Assembly: GCA_031549455.1 (NCBI GenBank)
Contig: JAVBPT010000051.1
Location: 1 to 39,140 of the forward strand
Direction of reading: 5' to 3'
Length of the DNA stretch: 39,140 bases
Origin: JAVBPT01 sp031549455
Lineage (GTDB): Bacteria > Bacillota > Clostridia > Lachnospirales > JAKSVV01
The position numbers and the translations under genes are program-made. Of the stretch, positions 8,530 to 16,471 are shown in pieces. The notes under the pieces were generated by a model. It made no database searches, was not told the origin of the DNA, and was given only the letters and a program-made list of their open reading frames with translations. Numbering within the stretch: the stretch's first letter is position 1; every line of letters starts with the position of its first letter.

Positions 8530-8558
8530 TTGACAAAACCATCAAACTAAGATATGAT
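8530..8558 (+). promoter_or_regulatory. Sigma-A promoter overlapped by an inverted repeat
   Basis: TTGACA at 8530-8535, 17-base spacer, TATGAT at 8553-8558. ATGGTT (8526-8531) and AACCAT (8537-8542) form an inverted repeat around the -35, a possible operator. It drives the gene at 8590. Confidence 0.75.
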
Positions 8559-8589
8559 GTAGGAAAAAGAGATTTTAGGAGGAAAGTCG

Positions 8590-10230
8590 ATGAATAAGGT
8601 TCAATATCTAGATTTGGCGTATAAATCTAAAAGGCTGGAAGAGGCTAGGGATGCACTTCTCGGAGCGAAAAAGGGTTTAGAGGGACTTGTGTCTGGCACA
8701 GAGGAGTATGAAAACCAGGCCAAGGAAGTGAAAAGGCTGGAAACACTTTCAAAAAGAAGGAAAACACTTACGCTAAACTATCTTAAGAGCGCGAGTGATG
8801 AAGTGAATGAGGATATCATCCGTCAGATTACAGATAGAGCGAGTTGTAGTCAAAAGTGTAAGAAGGAAGCTGTTTTTTTCGAGCTTGAGAAAACCTATCA
8901 AAAAGAGCTCGAAAACTTAGAGAGCAAATTGGACCACCGCGTATCCAATCTATCTTGTGAAGAGCTTACCAAGATGCAGGCGGCGATAAAACGAAGTGCC
9001 CCTTTCAAAAAGTGTAGAAGGGAACTCGAAGCCGCTACCACAGCAGCAGAAAGAGAAGAAGTGACTGCTCGTATGGACCAAATAGTAGGCGAAATGATGG
9101 AGAAAAAGTTGCCAAAACAAATAGAGGAAAAACCTCCTGTTTATGCAGATGACCTTACCATTAGCCAAATCTGGAAAGGGTTTCACATCGTTGGCGAAAG
9201 AGCGTTGCATGTGTTGTATGACCCACGAAGAAAGAGCGTAAAACTAGAATTAGACTATGCCACGGCTGCAAAATGTGATGATAAATTAGATATTTTACCG
9301 ATCGAAATCCCTTGCACAAAGGGAAGGTGGAAGAAAATGTCTGCCTATAACGACTGTCGTATTTCGAAAGAGATCTTAGAAACCTACTTAAATCAAAATC
9401 CTACAAACTGTAATCTTCTATTAGGGGATCTTTCTCATGTTTCCACTGCACTTGAAAGAAGAGTAAAGGAAGAAAGCCGAATATTACAGGAAGCCAATGA
9501 TCGTGCAAGAAGTGATTCGGCAGACTGGTATGACCGAATTGTTGGTAGGCTTGAGGTGGGATCAAATAGTAGAAGGATTTTTGATAACAAAGCACTTTTA
9601 TCCCAAATAGAACAATATAATGCAGGCGCGAAGACGACGAAACTAGAAGGATATGCATATGCGAATGGAATAGAGGACCGGGTGAAAACTTTAAAATCGT
9701 TGTTTACAGTCCTATCTCCTTTCATGGTTGTGACGGATGATCCATATGAAAACAAAAGAAGGGTGAGCCTAGATCAGAACACGAGATGCATGTTTAGAAG
9801 TCATATTCTGCTTAGTAGTGATCCTCTTCTAAAAGGAATCACAGATCATATCGCCATTCCTTATCATAAAAAGGAAGCGGGAGGAATTTTTGAGACGCAA
9901 GCCCAAAAAGCAACCAGAGCTTTTTCTGCTTACATTGATTCAAATCTAGAAAACCTACCGCAAATAGATCTATTTGTGACCACACTTGGAGGGGCAATGT
10001 ATGAAAGCATCAGCGGAGAAAACAAAAGGACGGATAACTTCTATGGTGAGAGAAGACCATTAAAGAAACTTCTCCCTTACCATAAAAATGAGATGCTCAT
10101 GGCAAAGCTAGCTCCTTATTTTGAAAAAGTCGTACCGGTGGAAGCGTCTGTGGCTTTCCCTGAACATGACGAAGATTGCCTGCTTGTAGAAGATGATGGG
10201 GAACCATCCGTAATGTTGGGGCATGCGTAA
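8590..10230 (+). CDS. Unknown 546-residue cytoplasmic protein
   Basis: ATG at 8590 follows AGGAGG (8577-8582). There is no signal peptide and no membrane segment. Residues about 12-62 and 93-165 are charged and heptad-like, probably coiled coil, with scattered Cys (86, 90, 123, 142). From about 190 on it looks globular (ISQIWKGFHIVGERALHVLY, then HILLSSDPLLKGITDHIAIPYHK). The C-terminal tail is acidic. I recognise no family or catalytic motif. It has its own strong promoter and is separated from the SecA-like cluster by a terminator, so membership in that system rests on adjacency only. Base composition resembles its neighbours. Confidence 0.6.
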   Translation: MNKVQYLDLAYKSKRLEEARDALLGAKKGLEGLVSGTEEYENQAKEVKRLETLSKRRKTLTLNYLKSASDEVNEDIIRQITDRASCSQKCKKEAVFFELEKTYQKELENLESKLDHRVSNLSCEELTKMQAAIKRSAPFKKCRRELEAATTAAEREEVTARMDQIVGEMMEKKLPKQIEEKPPVYADDLTISQIWKGFHIVGERALHVLYDPRRKSVKLELDYATAAKCDDKLDILPIEIPCTKGRWKKMSAYNDCRISKEILETYLNQNPTNCNLLLGDLSHVSTALERRVKEESRILQEANDRARSDSADWYDRIVGRLEVGSNSRRIFDNKALLSQIEQYNAGAKTTKLEGYAYANGIEDRVKTLKSLFTVLSPFMVVTDDPYENKRRVSLDQNTRCMFRSHILLSSDPLLKGITDHIAIPYHKKEAGGIFETQAQKATRAFSAYIDSNLENLPQIDLFVTTLGGAMYESISGENKRTDNFYGERRPLKKLLPYHKNEMLMAKLAPYFEKVVPVEASVAFPEHDEDCLLVEDDGEPSVMLGHA

Positions 10231-10335
10231 GCAATAACCAATAATCTACCCATAACAATCATAAATTTGGCTTTATCTTAATAAAGATATAAAGACAAAT
10301 AAGTGGAGGCTTGAAAAACATGTAAAGGGGTAGAT

Positions 10336-11355
10336 ATGGAATTAGATGTGAAGAAAATTGTGGATTCTTTTGGGCTTGAGCTCGTTGATTATGTCAAAGT
10401 AAGAGCGGTTTACATGTGCAATACCAAAACCGGTGTCAGGAGCCTAAAAGAATCCTCCTTACCAAAAGATAGACTATTGTTTCAATATTATGCAAAAGAA
10501 CATCTACATAAAAATGGTTTTCATAATACGGACCGATTTGAAATTAACAAGGTAACAAATCTGCCTTATTATGAAGAGGATAACAAGGTATACATTATGA
10601 CATACTGGATATCCGGAAGAGAGTGTGAACTAGAGAATCCAATCGAAATGGAACTTGCGGTTCGTACACTGGCCAATCTACATATTGCATCGATGGGGTT
10701 TGTGATGCCGGATGGTGCAAAAACCAAAGATGACCTTGGAAAGATACCAGAGATGTATCAAAAGAGAAGAAGTGAGCTGGTTCGATTCAAGAACAAGATT
10801 GAGAGACAAGTCACCAAAAATGATTTTGATAAAGGGTTCATCTCCAACATTAAGGAGTTTATCCAAAAAGCGGATGAAGCCATCCTCACTCTTCAAAAAT
10901 CAAAGTATTATGAGCTCGTGAATGCAACCAGGAGGGATAACTCCTTCTGCCATCACGATTATGCCTTTCATAACATTATCATCAATGATGACAATGAGGT
11001 TAGTGTGATCGATTTTGATTACTCCTGTTATGAGATTCGGGTTTATGATCTTGCCAACATCATTAAAAGGCATATGAGAAAATGCTTCTGGGATATAGAA
11101 GAGGCCAAAAAAATCGTAGAGATTTATCACAGCGTAAATAGGCTTAACAGGGAAGAGCTCATGGTTTTAAAAGCGATTTTAACCTTTCCTCAAAAATTTT
11201 GGAGGATTGTAAACCGTTATTATAATAGTAAACGTAACTGGGAGAACGGTACCTTTCTAAGTAAGCTTCAAAACGAGATTGAGCAAAAAGATAGTCATAC
11301 AGAATTCATACGAAACTATGACATGAGAATATTAAATGTGGTGGAATGCGTATGA
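10336..11355 (+). CDS. CotS-family spore coat kinase-like protein
   Basis: 339 residues; ATG at 10336 behind AAGGGG. The fold is kinase-like: an N-lobe with VYIMTYWISGRECE, the catalytic loop FCHHDYAFHNII (about 211-222, equivalent to HGDxxxxN), the metal-binding VIDFDYSCYEIRVYDLANII, and the tail FPQKFWRIVNRYYNSKRNW that is characteristic of CotS/CotI proteins. These are aminoglycoside-phosphotransferase-like kinases of the spore coat; CotH and other coat kinases act on coat proteins, but the substrate here is unknown. The stop codon overlaps the ATG of the GDP-mannose gene (ATGA), so the two are translationally coupled. It is the main evidence for sporulation. No clear promoter was found upstream. 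Confidence 0.8.
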   Translation: MELDVKKIVDSFGLELVDYVKVRAVYMCNTKTGVRSLKESSLPKDRLLFQYYAKEHLHKNGFHNTDRFEINKVTNLPYYEEDNKVYIMTYWISGRECELENPIEMELAVRTLANLHIASMGFVMPDGAKTKDDLGKIPEMYQKRRSELVRFKNKIERQVTKNDFDKGFISNIKEFIQKADEAILTLQKSKYYELVNATRRDNSFCHHDYAFHNIIINDDNEVSVIDFDYSCYEIRVYDLANIIKRHMRKCFWDIEEAKKIVEIYHSVNRLNREELMVLKAILTFPQKFWRIVNRYYNSKRNWENGTFLSKLQNEIEQKDSHTEFIRNYDMRILNVVECV

Positions 11356-12431
11356 ATGTATATAGCATCATCATGGCCGGGGGAAAGGGAACACGGTTTT
11401 GGCCAATTAGCCGAAATTTAAAACCAAAGCAGGTCCTAAAACTCGCAGGGGAAGAGAGTATGATCAATAAGACAGTCTCAAGGCTCAAAGAGGTTATCGA
11501 TTTTAAAAATGTGTATATTGTTACAAATAAAGAGCAATCTAAAATCATTAAAGAGGCCATCGAGTATGAGGAGGTCAAGCAAAACATTCTGATTGAACCG
11601 ATGGCTAGAAATACAGCAGCCTGCATTTTATACTCCGTGTTTAAGCTTTACAAAAACTTTGGGGATGGGGTGGTATGCATTTTCCCATCGGATCATTATA
11701 TCGAAAAAGAACATACTTTCAAAAATGTGTTAAAGAGTGCGGTTGAGGTCGCAGAGAAATATGATCGGTTGGTTACAATTGGTATTACACCAACCTACCC
11801 AGCAACCGGATATGGGTATATCAAGTTTAACGAAGGATCCAAGGAGCAATTTGAGGGGCTGGCCTACGAGGTAAGCGAGTTTAAGGAAAAACCGGAGATC
11901 CGAGCGGCAAGAAGATATATTGATAGCAAAAAGTATTTTTGGAACAGTGGGATGTTCGTCTTCAAGATGTCCAAAATCTTAAAGAGTTTTGAACGATTTC
12001 TTCCACTGCTTTACAACAACATGTGTAAAATGGTGCACTATATGGATACTCACGAGGAAGAACATATGTTGCATAAAACGTACCAAAGGATTGATAACAT
12101 TTCCATTGATTATGGCGTGTTTGAACGTTCTGATGAGGTGGTGGTGATTCCGGGAAACTTTGGATGGAACGATATTGGGAGTTGGGAAAGTCTTGGATGC
12201 ATCTGCAAAAGTGATGAAAATGCCAACATTATTAAGGGGAAGAACGTGAGTATCGATAGCCAAAACTGTGTGATGTATTCTGAAAAACAGCTGATCTCCA
12301 CAGTGGGGCTTGAGAACATGATCGTGGTGTCAACGGAAGATGCCATTTTGGTCTGTAGCAAGGAAAGGGCCCAAGATGTAAAACACATTGTAGACTTACT
12401 GAAACAAAAAGAATATACGAGTTATTTGTAA
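11352..12431 (+). CDS. manC: Mannose-1-phosphate guanylyltransferase
   Basis: 359 residues. It makes GDP-mannose from mannose-1-phosphate and GTP. Signature IIMAGGKGTRFWPISR at the N-terminus (nucleotide binding), LIEPMARNTAACI, IFPSDHYI (metal/substrate Asp), TGYGYIKF, FWNSGMFVF and PGNFGWNDIGSWESL are all typical. It is the single-domain form, without a fused phosphomannose isomerase. I chose the ATG at 11352 because it forms ATGA with the stop of the CotS gene; ATG 11346 is also possible. With manA at 24540 it supplies most of a mannose-to-GDP-mannose route; the phosphomannomutase is not in the window. Pairing with a spore coat kinase suggests coat or surface glycosylation (inference). Confidence 0.9.
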   Translation: MNVYSIIMAGGKGTRFWPISRNLKPKQVLKLAGEESMINKTVSRLKEVIDFKNVYIVTNKEQSKIIKEAIEYEEVKQNILIEPMARNTAACILYSVFKLYKNFGDGVVCIFPSDHYIEKEHTFKNVLKSAVEVAEKYDRLVTIGITPTYPATGYGYIKFNEGSKEQFEGLAYEVSEFKEKPEIRAARRYIDSKKYFWNSGMFVFKMSKILKSFERFLPLLYNNMCKMVHYMDTHEEEHMLHKTYQRIDNISIDYGVFERSDEVVVIPGNFGWNDIGSWESLGCICKSDENANIIKGKNVSIDSQNCVMYSEKQLISTVGLENMIVVSTEDAILVCSKERAQDVKHIVDLLKQKEYTSYL

Positions 12432-12456
12432 ATCACTTTACATATAATATAATAGA

Positions 12457-12483
12457 AAAAGGGCCAAATACTTTGGTCCTTTT
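12457..12483 (+). terminator. Rho-independent terminator after manC
   Basis: AAAAGGGCCAAA, loop TAC, TTTGGTCCTTTT; 12 pairs including one G-T. It ends the CotS-manC unit. Confidence 0.85.
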
Positions 12484-12503
12484 GTAAATTTCACAAGTTT
12501 TTC

Positions 12504-12531
12504 TTGTATTTTGATTTAAAAATGTTATATT
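12504..12531 (+). promoter_or_regulatory. Promoter for fba
   Basis: TTGTAT at 12504-12509, 16-base spacer, TATATT at 12526-12531 with an extended -10 (TGT before TATATT). A short inverted repeat, CAAG-TTTTT-CTTG, covers the -35. Confidence 0.6.
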
Positions 12532-12567
12532 CTTACTAATCAATAAAAAATTTAAGGAGGATAAGAT

Positions 12568-13524
12568 ATGGCTCTTGTAACGTCAAAAGAAATGTTTCAA
12601 AAGGCATATGAAGGCGGATATGCGATCGGTGCTTTTAATGTAAACAATATGGAGATCATTCAAGCAATTACTGAGGCTGCTAGAGAAGAGAACTCACCAC
12701 TGATCCTACAAGTATCAGCGGGTGCTCGAAAATATGCAAAGCACGTGTATTTGATGAAATTGGTGGAAGCGGCGGTTATCGATACCGATCTACCGATTGC
12801 ACTACATCTAGATCACGGCGGAGCGGGCCTTGATAAGGAAGCCGCATTTAATGAAGTAAAAAGTTGTGTGGATGGCGGATTCACCTCTGTTATGATTGAT
12901 GGATCACACTATTCATTCGCTGAAAATATTGAACTCACCAAACGTTGCGTTGAATACGCACATGATAAGGGAGTCGTGGTGGAAGCAGAGCTCGGAAAAT
13001 TATCCGGGATTGAGGATGCCGTTAATGTAAGTGATGAAGATGCTCAATTTACCAATCCGAACGAAGTGGAAGAGTTCGTTCAAAAGACAGGAGTAGATTC
13101 CTTGGCGATTGCGATTGGAACAAGTCATGGGGCTTATAAATTTAAACCAGGTCAAACGCCAAGATTACGCTTTGATATTCTAGAAGAGATCAGCACAAGA
13201 TTGCCGAACTTCCCAATCGTACTACATGGTGCTTCCAGTGTGGTGGATGAGTATGTCAAAATGATCAATGCAAACGGCGGAAAAATGCCAGATGCGATTG
13301 GAATTCCAGAAGAGATGTTGCGTCAGGCTGCTAAGATGGCAGTATGTAAGATTAACATCGATTCAGATCTAAGGCTGACCATGACGGGTAGTATCCGAAA
13401 ATATTTTGCGGATCATCCAGATCATTTTGATCCAAGACAATATCTCACCTTTGCTCGTACCAATCTGAAAGAAATGGTAAAAAACAAGATTCAAAATGTG
13501 CTCGGATCATCCAACAGATTATAA
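12568..13524 (+). CDS. fba: Class II fructose-1,6-bisphosphate aldolase
   Basis: 318 residues; ATG at 12568 behind AAGGAGG. It is the zinc-dependent glycolytic enzyme splitting fructose-1,6-bisphosphate into dihydroxyacetone phosphate and glyceraldehyde-3-phosphate. Visible: GAFNVNNMEI at the N-terminus, ALHLDHG (active-site Asp and zinc His), SVMIDGSHYSF, VEAELGKLSG (zinc-site Glu), AIGTSHGAYK (zinc His), VLHGASSV (zinc His) and CKINIDSDLR. Length is normal. It is monocistronic by its promoter; a cre-like sequence lies just after its stop. Confidence 0.95.
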   Translation: MALVTSKEMFQKAYEGGYAIGAFNVNNMEIIQAITEAAREENSPLILQVSAGARKYAKHVYLMKLVEAAVIDTDLPIALHLDHGGAGLDKEAAFNEVKSCVDGGFTSVMIDGSHYSFAENIELTKRCVEYAHDKGVVVEAELGKLSGIEDAVNVSDEDAQFTNPNEVEEFVQKTGVDSLAIAIGTSHGAYKFKPGQTPRLRFDILEEISTRLPNFPIVLHGASSVVDEYVKMINANGGKMPDAIGIPEEMLRQAAKMAVCKINIDSDLRLTMTGSIRKYFADHPDHFDPRQYLTFARTNLKEMVKNKIQNVLGSSNRL

Positions 13525-13579
13525 AAAAGTAAGCGCTTCAGTTGAAACGGTTATTCTTATCTTATAAAAAGGGGATAGA

Positions 13580-13939
13580 ATGGAAGAAATGAAATATTGC
13601 GAAAGTTGTGGAATGCCACTTAACCAAGAAAAGGTGATTGGAACCAATCAAGACGGTAGTAAGAATGAGGACTATTGTGTTTATTGTTATCAAAATGGAC
13701 AGTTTACCTCGGACTGTACAATGGAGGAAATGATTGAAATCAGTGTAAAACATATGAAAGAGTCCGGAATGCTTGCAGAACAGAATAAAACAGAGGAGGA
13801 GGCTAGAGCATTTATGAACAGCTTTTTCCCAAAGCTAAAAAGATGGAACTGTAGCTGTACAGAGGAATGTGCTAGTGGATATAATCCAAGTTGTAACTGT
13901 ACCAATCCGGCATGTCATTGTAGAGAGATCAATAAGTGA
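13580..13939 (+). CDS. Small zinc-ribbon protein
   Basis: 119 residues. The N-terminus KYCESCGMPL with EDYCVYCYQNGQF forms a four-Cys zinc ribbon of the 'putative zinc ribbon' type (zf-ribbon_2), followed by the usual TMEEMIEISVKHM helix. Residues 89-115 add a second Cys-rich cluster (CSCTEEC, then CNC, then CHC), probably another metal site. Either ATG 13580 or ATG 13589 could be the start; the first lies 7 bases after a GGGG site. Cellular role unknown. It ends at a terminator shared with pyruvate kinase on the other strand. Confidence 0.8.
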   Translation: MEEMKYCESCGMPLNQEKVIGTNQDGSKNEDYCVYCYQNGQFTSDCTMEEMIEISVKHMKESGMLAEQNKTEEEARAFMNSFFPKLKRWNCSCTEECASGYNPSCNCTNPACHCREINK

Positions 13940-13948
13940 ATATACGTA

Positions 13949-13972
13949 AAAAACGCTCCTCGGAGCGTTTTT
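13949..13972. terminator. Bidirectional terminator
   Basis: AAAAACGCTC, loop CTCG, GAGCGTTTTT. The A and T flanks allow it to serve both the zinc-ribbon gene (+) and pyruvate kinase (-), which converge here. Confidence 0.85.
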
Positions 13973-13982
13973 AATTGGTCTT

Positions 13983-15434
13983 TTAAATTTTAACAATTCC
14001 ACCCAAAAGCTGACTATAGGAGTGAGGATTGCTGATATGATGTTCTGTTGCCCCACCGCTTAACACAAGCGTGTCATCCTTTACAAGTAATCCCTTTTCC
14101 ACTAAGATCTTGATCCCCTCATCTAGCAGTTGAGAGAATCCAACAATTTCTGGTAAATAGAGTGGATAGATTCCCCATTCCAGTCTCAGGAGTCTTGCTG
14201 TTTGTAAATTTGGGGTCACCACAAAAATAGGACAGTGTGGTCTAAATTGGGATAAAACTCTTGGTGACCTTCCATGTGTGGAAATTGCAATAATCGCCGT
14301 GGCATCCAAAATATTGGAAGTTGTATAAACGGAGAAGTTTAGGTATCTCCTGTAGGTATCTGGGTCATTGATATCATGTTTGGTTTTATGAGGTGGCATA
14401 TATTTTGGTTTATTATAATTCATCTCTTTCTCTGTTTCAATCACAGTTTTCACCATGGTTTTTAAGCTCTCGATCGGATACTTTCCACTAGCGGTTTCTC
14501 CTGAAAGCATTACCGCAGAGGTACCATCAAAAACGGCATTTGCAACGTCACTGATTTCAGCTCGGGTTGGTCTTGGGTTTTTGATCATGGAGTCTAACAT
14601 TTGCGTGGCGGTGATCACGAGTTTTCCTTTTTCAATGCATTTTTGAATAAATTTCTTTTGCAAGATTGGAACAGTCTCTGGTGCTACTTCTACTCCAAGG
14701 TCTCCTCTTGCCACCATAATGCCGTCAGACACTTCCAAGATTTCATCAAAGTTTGCAACCCCTTCACTGTTTTCAATCTTTGAAATAACCTTGATGTCCT
14801 TGGCACCAAAGTTTCTTAGATATTGCTTGATGATCACTACATCCGTTGGAGATTGTACGAAGGAGGCGGCAATATAATCAAGCCCTTCATCCACTGCGAA
14901 CCGAAGATCCTGAACATCCTTATCAGTCAGAGTGGGTAGGTTGGACTTTACGCCTGGAATATTTACACTTTTACGATCGGACATCACGCCATCATTTAGT
15001 GCTCTACAGATAATGTTGGTTCCTTCAATTCTTTCTACGATAAATTCAAGCAGCCCATCATCAATAAGAATCTTTATCCCTGGACTAAGATCGTTGTGCA
15101 GAGCGTTATAATTTACAGAACAACGCTCACTATTCCCCACACACTCATCAGTGGTAAAGGTATAGTATTGGCCAGCGCCAATCGTAACACTTTTATCTTC
15201 AAAGAGTCCAACTCGAATTTCAGGCCCTTTTGTATCTAGTATAAACGGAATATGAAGTCCCATTTCTGAAATCACATCCCGCGCCCGTCCTAATCTGGCT
15301 CTATGATCCTCGTGCGTGCCATGTGAAAAGTTAAGCCTAACGGCGTCGAGACCAGCATTTAATAGTTCTCTGATCACGCCTTCATCATCAGAAGAAGGAC
15401 CGAGTGTACAGATCACCTTTGTTTTTCTTACCAT
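13983..15434 (-). CDS. pyk: Pyruvate kinase
   Basis: 483 residues from the ATG at 15434, preferred to an upstream in-frame start because GGAG lies just before it and the family begins with RKTKVICTLGP. It transfers phosphate from phosphoenolpyruvate to ADP. Visible: TKVICTLGPSS, AVRLNFSHG, DTKGPEIRVG, KIENSEGVANFDEIL (catalytic Lys), DGIMVARGDLGVEV and ITATQMLDSMIKNPRPTRAE. The C-terminal domain ends normally; the extra PEP-utiliser domain of Bacillus pyruvate kinase is absent. Single-gene unit with its own promoter at 15470-15497. Confidence 0.95.
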   Translation of the reverse strand: MVRKTKVICTLGPSSDDEGVIRELLNAGLDAVRLNFSHGTHEDHRARLGRARDVISEMGLHIPFILDTKGPEIRVGLFEDKSVTIGAGQYYTFTTDECVGNSERCSVNYNALHNDLSPGIKILIDDGLLEFIVERIEGTNIICRALNDGVMSDRKSVNIPGVKSNLPTLTDKDVQDLRFAVDEGLDYIAASFVQSPTDVVIIKQYLRNFGAKDIKVISKIENSEGVANFDEILEVSDGIMVARGDLGVEVAPETVPILQKKFIQKCIEKGKLVITATQMLDSMIKNPRPTRAEISDVANAVFDGTSAVMLSGETASGKYPIESLKTMVKTVIETEKEMNYNKPKYMPPHKTKHDINDPDTYRRYLNFSVYTTSNILDATAIIAISTHGRSPRVLSQFRPHCPIFVVTPNLQTARLLRLEWGIYPLYLPEIVGFSQLLDEGIKILVEKGLLVKDDTLVLSGGATEHHISNPHSYSQLLGGIVKI

Positions 15435-15469
15435 TGTATACGCTCCATTTAAAATAAGGTATTGATAAA

Positions 15470-15497
15470 ATAATAGCATATTAAATAGATTAGTCAA
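15470..15497 (-). promoter_or_regulatory. Promoter for pyk (reverse strand)
   Basis: On the minus strand TTGACT (15492-15497), 16-base spacer, TATTAT (15470-15475). It is divergent from the DUF4321/maf promoter 23 bases away. Confidence 0.7.
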
Positions 15498-15519
15498 ATA
15501 AAATTTAAAAAATCTGATG

Positions 15520-15547
15520 TTGACTTTGAAAAATTATGGTGTAAAAT
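15520..15547 (+). promoter_or_regulatory. Promoter for the DUF4321-maf-radC-mre run
   Basis: TTGACT at 15520-15525, 16-base spacer, TAAAAT at 15542-15547. It is the only clear promoter before the tightly packed genes that extend to minC. Confidence 0.65.
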
Positions 15548-15569
15548 TTGTCTAATTGAGGAGGCATAG

Positions 15570-15818
15570 ATGAAAGAAAGAAAGTTGATTGTTACAATCA
15601 TTTTTCTAACAGGGCTTGTGTTTGGAAGCTTTTTGGGAGAGGTGTTAGGAAAATTTAAATATTTGGCATGGCTGAACTACGGGAAGCAAATTGGTATTCC
15701 ACATTTTGAGGTAGATCTGTATGCCGTCAATTTCAGTTTTGGGCTTACTTTTAACTGCACAATCGCATGTGTACTTGGACTCATTCTTGCATTGGTGTTT
15801 TATCGTGTTATCAAATAG
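15570..15818 (+). CDS. DUF4321 family small membrane protein
   Basis: 82 residues; ATG at 15570 behind GAGGAGG. Two hydrophobic segments (about 6-25 and 57-78) flank a short loop that includes GIPHFEVDLYAVNFSFG, the pattern of the DUF4321 family. These genes usually lie directly in front of maf in Clostridia, as here. It is an integral membrane protein of unknown role, probably linked with the cell-shape operon. Confidence 0.75.
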   Translation: MKERKLIVTIIFLTGLVFGSFLGEVLGKFKYLAWLNYGKQIGIPHFEVDLYAVNFSFGLTFNCTIACVLGLILALVFYRVIK

Positions 15819-16395
15819 GAGGGTGATCCTTGCATCTGCTTCGTCAAGACGGGTTGAGCTTTTAAAGCGAATGGACATTCAGTTCGAAGTCATTCCAAGT
15901 ACACTGGACGAAAAAAAGGTGATTGAGATCCATCCCAAGAAAAGAGTTCTAAAACTGGCTTATGAGAAAGCAAAACAAGTGGCATCTCAATATACAGATG
16001 CGATTGTAATTGGTGCGGATACGCTGGTGGAGTATGGAGGAGAAATACTGGAAAAGCCACTCACACGTGAGATTGCAATCAAAATGCTTTCGAAACTAAA
16101 TGGAAAAAAGAATACGGTTTATACGGGGACATGTATAATAGACCATAAAAATCAGTATGAAAAGAATTTTTATACAAAAGGGGAGGTCTATTTTGGAAAA
16201 ATGACAGCAGAAGAGATAGAAAAGTATGTGGACACAGGAGAACCCCTCGATAAGGCAGGAGGATATGCGGTTCAGGGGATTGGATCAAGATACATTAAGT
16301 CCATAAAAGGAAGCTTTGATTCGATTGTGGGTCTCCCCGTATACGAAATCTATCATGAACTGCTTCTTTTGGAAACCATGAAGCCCATATATTAG
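15805..16395 (+). CDS. maf: Maf-family nucleotide pyrophosphatase
   Basis: Maf proteins hydrolyse non-canonical or selected nucleoside triphosphates (dTTP, UTP, m7GTP). Visible: ILASASSRRVELL at the N-terminus, the catalytic VIGADTLVE, KPLTREIAIKML, and the C-terminal AGGYAVQGIG and GSFDSIVGLPVYEIY. The start is unclear. GTG 15805 overlaps the upstream gene by 14 bases and gives a family-like N-terminus (MLSNRRVILASASS), but has no good ribosome site. GTG 15823 directly abuts the strong AGGAGG at 15817-15822, which is too close for normal initiation. Coupled re-initiation after the upstream stop (15816-15818) is likely. The gene is intact from the catalytic motif on. Confidence 0.85.
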   Translation: MLSNRRVILASASSRRVELLKRMDIQFEVIPSTLDEKKVIEIHPKKRVLKLAYEKAKQVASQYTDAIVIGADTLVEYGGEILEKPLTREIAIKMLSKLNGKKNTVYTGTCIIDHKNQYEKNFYTKGEVYFGKMTAEEIEKYVDTGEPLDKAGGYAVQGIGSRYIKSIKGSFDSIVGLPVYEIYHELLLLETMKPIY

Positions 16396-16471
16396 AAAAA
16401 TTATCTGATTCATATCCGGTTTATTTACAGATTAGTCGATTTTCGATTAAATGGACTTATTTGGAGGAGAT

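Noticed and set aside
10240..10290. Possible sporulation sigma-E or sigma-K promoter before the CotS gene, and a CTTTAT/ATAAAG hairpin
   Set aside because: CATAAATT at 10259 loosely fits a -10, but no convincing -35 at the right distance; the hairpin lacks a T run.
10300..10326. Four-codon leader ORF (TTG AAA AAC ATG TAA) behind GGAGG before the CotS gene
   Set aside because: The ribosome site is good but so tiny an ORF cannot be supported; it may be chance.
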